In this document: positions 61,645 through 64,000 of the stretch, piece after piece
How the letters are laid out: each line of letters begins with the position of its first letter
Numbering within the stretch: position 1 is the stretch's first letter
NCBI RefSeq assembly: GCF_016918015.1
Contig: NZ_JAERMK010000007.1
Coordinates: forward strand, 1-64,000
Length of the DNA stretch: 64,000 bases
Direction: 5' to 3'
From: Glycomyces sp. YM15
GTDB lineage: Bacteria > Actinomycetota > Actinomycetes > Mycobacteriales > Micromonosporaceae
The notes under the pieces: generated by a model
What the model saw: only the letters and a program-made list of their open reading frames with translations
Told to the model about the DNA's origin: nothing
Databases searched by the model: none
Program-made: the position numbers and the translations under genes

Positions 61645-62667
61645 ATGAGCACCACGAGACGATGGGCCACCGCCCTCCTCGCCGCCGCGGCCATGACCAC
61701 CGCGAGCGCCTGCGTCGAAGTCCGCGACGGCTCCGACGGCGAAGGCGCGACCAACCCCGACGGCCCCCTGACCATCGCCGTCGCCCCGAAAGCGGTCGGC
61801 CACGAGTTCTGGACCACCGTCCAGGCCGGTGCCGAATGCGCCGCCCAACTCGCCGGCGACGTCACGGTCGAATGGGACGGCGTCGCCGCCGAGACCGACG
61901 TCGAAGGCCAGGTGAACCTGATCCAGAACTTCGTCACCACCCAGGTCGACGGCATCGTCTACGCCGCCACCGACTCCGCCGCCCTCGCCCCCGCGACCCA
62001 GGCGGCCCTCGACGCGGGCATCCCCGTCGCCATGATCGACTCCGGCACCGACCCGCAGCCCGACGAGGTCCCGCTCTACGCCACCGACAACCGCGCCGGT
62101 GCCGTCGAGGCCGCGAACCTCCTCGCCGACGCCCTCGGGGAGGGCGAACACGACGTGGCGCTCATCGAGTTCCAGCCCGGTTCGCAGACCAACACCGAAC
62201 GGGTCGAGGGCTTCACCGAAGGCCTCGCCTCGCACGCGAACCTGACCTTGGTCGGGCAGCAGCCCAGCCACAGCGACGTCAACGAGGCCCGCCGGGTCAC
62301 CGAGGACCTCCTCACCGCCAACCCGGACCTCGACGGGATCTTCGCCGCCAACGAGCCCAGCGTCCTCGGCGCCGTCCAGGCCATCGAGGCCGCGGGCAGG
62401 ACCGGCCAGATCACCGTGATCGGATGGGACGCCTCCCCGGACGAGATCCAGGGCCTGCGCGACGGGCAGATCGCCGCGCTGGTGGTGCAGAACCCCTTCA
62501 ACATGGGCTACCTCGGCGTCGCGAACATGGTCGAGCACCTCCGCGAGGGGACGCCCATGGAGCCGGCCGACACCGGCGTCACCTTCCTGACGCCCGAGAA
62601 CCTCGACACCGAAGAGGCGCAAGCGGTCCTGGAACCCGGCTGCGACAACCCGCCGGTGGACCGATGA
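61645..62667 (+). CDS. Sugar-binding lipoprotein of the ABC transporter
   Basis: ATG 61645 follows GAAAGGCAAGC. The 340-aa protein has a lipoprotein signal (TTASAC, Cys23) and the periplasmic-binding-protein type 1 fold of the RbsB/AraF group: TIAVAPKAVGHEFWTTVQAG, VDGIVYAATDSAALAPATQA, GIFAANEPSVLGAVQAIEAA and ITVIGWDASPDEIQGLRDGQ. It captures the sugar at the cell surface for the permease encoded upstream. Its stop overlaps the ATPase start (ATGA). Confidence 0.9.
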   Translation: MSTTRRWATALLAAAAMTTASACVEVRDGSDGEGATNPDGPLTIAVAPKAVGHEFWTTVQAGAECAAQLAGDVTVEWDGVAAETDVEGQVNLIQNFVTTQVDGIVYAATDSAALAPATQAALDAGIPVAMIDSGTDPQPDEVPLYATDNRAGAVEAANLLADALGEGEHDVALIEFQPGSQTNTERVEGFTEGLASHANLTLVGQQPSHSDVNEARRVTEDLLTANPDLDGIFAANEPSVLGAVQAIEAAGRTGQITVIGWDASPDEIQGLRDGQIAALVVQNPFNMGYLGVANMVEHLREGTPMEPADTGVTFLTPENLDTEEAQAVLEPGCDNPPVDR

Positions 62668-63440
62668 CGGAACCGGTACTGGAGGCCCGCGGCATCGTCA
62701 AGCGCTTCGGCCACGTCGAGGCCCTGCGGGGCGCCGACTTCACCGTCGACCGGGGCGAGGTCGTGGCGCTCATCGGTGACAACGGCGCCGGGAAGAGCAC
62801 CCTGATCAAGGTGCTCTCCGGCGCGCACCAGCCCGACGCGGGAGCGATCCTGGTCGGCGGCGAGTCCGTTCGCTTCACGACGCCGCTCGACGCGCGCCGC
62901 GCGGGCGTCGAGACCGTCTACCAGGACCTCGCGATCGCCGACGACCTCAGCGTCGCCGCCAACCTCTACCTCGGCCGCGAACTGCGCAGGCGCGGACTGC
63001 CCGGCCGCCTCGGGCTCCTCGACAAGCGGGCCATGCAGCGCGGCGCGGCCGAAGCGCTCGCCGAGCTCGGCGTCCGCATCCCGCGCGTCACCACCCCGAT
63101 CGCGATGCTGTCGGGAGGTCAGCGCCAGTGCGTCGCCGTCGCCCGGGCGGTCGTGTGGGCCACCGACGTGGTCATCCTCGACGAGCCCACCGCCGCACTC
63201 GGGGTGGTCCAGACCGAGCGGGTCCTCGGCGTGATCGACCGGGCCCGCGAGACCGGCAAGTCCGTGGTCCTGGTCAGCCACAACATGCCTCAGGTCCTCG
63301 AGATCGCCGATCGCGTCGAGGTGATGCGCCTGGGCCGGCGCACCGCCCGCTTCACTACGGCCGATGCGACGACCGACGACCTGGTGGCGGCGATGACCGG
63401 CGCCCTCGTCACCGAACCTGAAGCGGCGGAGGGCCGTTGA
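62664..63440 (+). CDS. Sugar ABC transporter ATPase (single domain)
   Basis: ATG 62664 overlaps the binding-protein stop. The 258-aa protein has Walker A GDNGAGKST (38-46), signature LSGGQRQ, Walker B VVILDEPTAAL and the switch His in VLVSHNMPQVL. RbsA-type partners of RbsC permeases normally have two ATPase domains (~500 aa). This one has a single domain and would act as a homodimer, as in FrcA-type transporters. It completes the GH127-permease-binding protein-ATPase operon, closed by a strong hairpin. Confidence 0.92.
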   Translation: MTEPVLEARGIVKRFGHVEALRGADFTVDRGEVVALIGDNGAGKSTLIKVLSGAHQPDAGAILVGGESVRFTTPLDARRAGVETVYQDLAIADDLSVAANLYLGRELRRRGLPGRLGLLDKRAMQRGAAEALAELGVRIPRVTTPIAMLSGGQRQCVAVARAVVWATDVVILDEPTAALGVVQTERVLGVIDRARETGKSVVLVSHNMPQVLEIADRVEVMRLGRRTARFTTADATTDDLVAAMTGALVTEPEAAEGR

Positions 63441-63452
63441 GGCCTCCGATGC

Positions 63453-63478
63453 GGCCGGCGCGCCGTGGCGCGCCGGCC
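63453..63478. terminator. Bidirectional terminator after the ABC operon
   Basis: GGCCGGCGCGCC (63453-63464) and GGCGCGCCGGCC (63467-63478) are perfect 12-bp arms separated by two bases, between the convergent ATPase and CBM13 genes. Confidence 0.75.
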
Positions 63479-63485
63479 GGTCGCT

Positions 63486-64000
63486 TCAGGCGCGTTGGAG
63501 GTTGAACCGCTGGTTGGCACCGCCGGTGAGGTTCCACTGGGAGACGCGGGCGCCGTCCTCAGTGGACTCGCTCCAGACGTCCATGGCCAGGCCGCTGGCA
63601 CGGTTGACGAGGCCGACGACGCCGCCGCCGTAGTCGACGACCTGCCAATGCTGGCTCGTCGCACCAGAAGTCGGCTGCTGGGTGATGTCGGCTCCCGTGC
63701 CGGTGCCCGACACCTGGAGCACCAACCCGGAGTGCCGGGCCCGGATCCGCCAGTACCCGCCTCCGGCATCGACGAAGTCGAACTGCTGGTTGGTTCCGCC
63801 GTTCAGCGTCCACTGGACGAGCGCGGCCCCCGCTCCGGTGGAGGCGCCGCTGATGTCGGCGGCCTTGCCGCTGTGCTGGGCCACCATCCGGTAGTAGACG
63901 CCCGGTTCGACCGGCCCGCCGCTGCCGCCGCCGGTCTCGGTGGGCTTGCGGGAGAGCGCCATCGCCTGGTCGAGGTCCGGCAGCGGTTTGAGGCGGTAGG
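63486..64000 (-). CDS. C-terminal CBM13 lectin domain of a secreted enzyme (partial)
   Basis: The frame is open to the window edge. The visible 170 residues begin YRLKPLPDLDQAMALS, the end of an unidentified catalytic domain. A Gly/Ser linker (GGGSGGPVEPG) and a ricin-type lectin follow, with three repeats ([50 protein letters not shown]). The repeats resemble those of the GH62 protein at 7446 ([27 protein letters not shown]), so the modules share ancestry. The enzyme is probably another polysaccharide hydrolase converging on the arabinose operon. Confidence 0.85.
   Translation of the reverse strand, partial: YRLKPLPDLDQAMALSRKPTETGGGSGGPVEPGVYYRMVAQHSGKAADISGASTGAGAALVQWTLNGGTNQQFDFVDAGGGYWRIRARHSGLVLQVSGTGTGADITQQPTSGATSQHWQVVDYGGGVVGLVNRASGLAMDVWSESTEDGARVSQWNLTGGANQRFNLQRA

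Noticed and set aside
1-64000. CRISPR arrays, rRNA genes and a replication origin
   Set aside because: No regularly spaced repeats, no rRNA-like conserved segments and no DnaA-box cluster were seen on reading the window.

Overview
The window is very GC-rich DNA with strong third-position GC bias, frequent GTG/TTG starts, Tat-type secretion signals, an NB-ARC/TPR regulator, TAXI-TRAP transport and a large set of plant-cell-wall glycosidases with ricin-type (CBM13) lectin domains. This fits a filamentous soil actinomycete. A Glycomyces-like or Micromonospora-like organism is my inference; no rRNA or other taxonomic marker is present.

Layout. 1-7.4 kb is a decayed accessory region. It holds a SHOCT/L7-L12-like protein, a small HTH protein, an unusual tRNA-Leu-like gene, IS remnants, an intact two-gene operon (168-aa membrane protein plus a 911-aa M48-type metalloprotease) and a broken integrase. 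Two related ~50-bp AT-rich repeats at 1231 and 6721 bracket the metalloprotease operon. 7.4-13.6 kb has a CBM13-GH62 arabinofuranosidase, a Tat-secreted protein and an XRE/NB-ARC/TPR regulator. 13.8-15.8 kb holds a cytochrome P450 directly preceded by a 29-codon peptide gene ending in a Trp/Tyr-rich tail. It looks like a minimal precursor-plus-P450 RiPP locus of the atropopeptide (tryptorubin) type and is the most interesting item here.

16.5-24.4 kb is a polysaccharide-degradation block: a ROK regulator, a truncated GH62, a GH5 cellulase with CBM2, X2/Ig-like and CBM46-like modules, and a secreted zincin-DUF4185 fusion. The ROK gene and both glycosidase genes carry the same short palindrome in their promoter regions. 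24.7-32 kb has a coupled glycosyltransferase/WS-DGAT-like pair, small membrane and hypothetical genes, a VOC protein with a convergent WYL regulator, and a TetR regulator. 32-41.3 kb carries two giant proteins (a HEAT/SMI1/WGR protein and a DUF4132 protein), a broken DUF4132 paralogue and an unknown 245-aa protein. The two giants share a palindrome just upstream of their starts. 41.7-48.3 kb is a TAXI-TRAP transporter divergent from a response regulator-histidine kinase-TAXI operon.

48.5-52.7 kb has a sulfotransferase and a polyprenyl synthase/MpaB-type operon. 52.9-55.2 kb is a CsoR/CstR-type sulfur-stress operon behind a perfect palindromic operator. A 168-bp element with 36-bp perfect inverted repeats follows. 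55.7-64 kb is an arabinose/fucose-type utilisation locus: GH95, then GH127-CBM13, an RbsC-like permease, a sugar-binding lipoprotein and an ABC ATPase. The ATPase faces the 3' end of another CBM13 protein that runs out of the window. The GH62 gene at 7.4 kb and the GH95 gene at 55.8 kb have nearly the same core promoter, which suggests a shared regulon.
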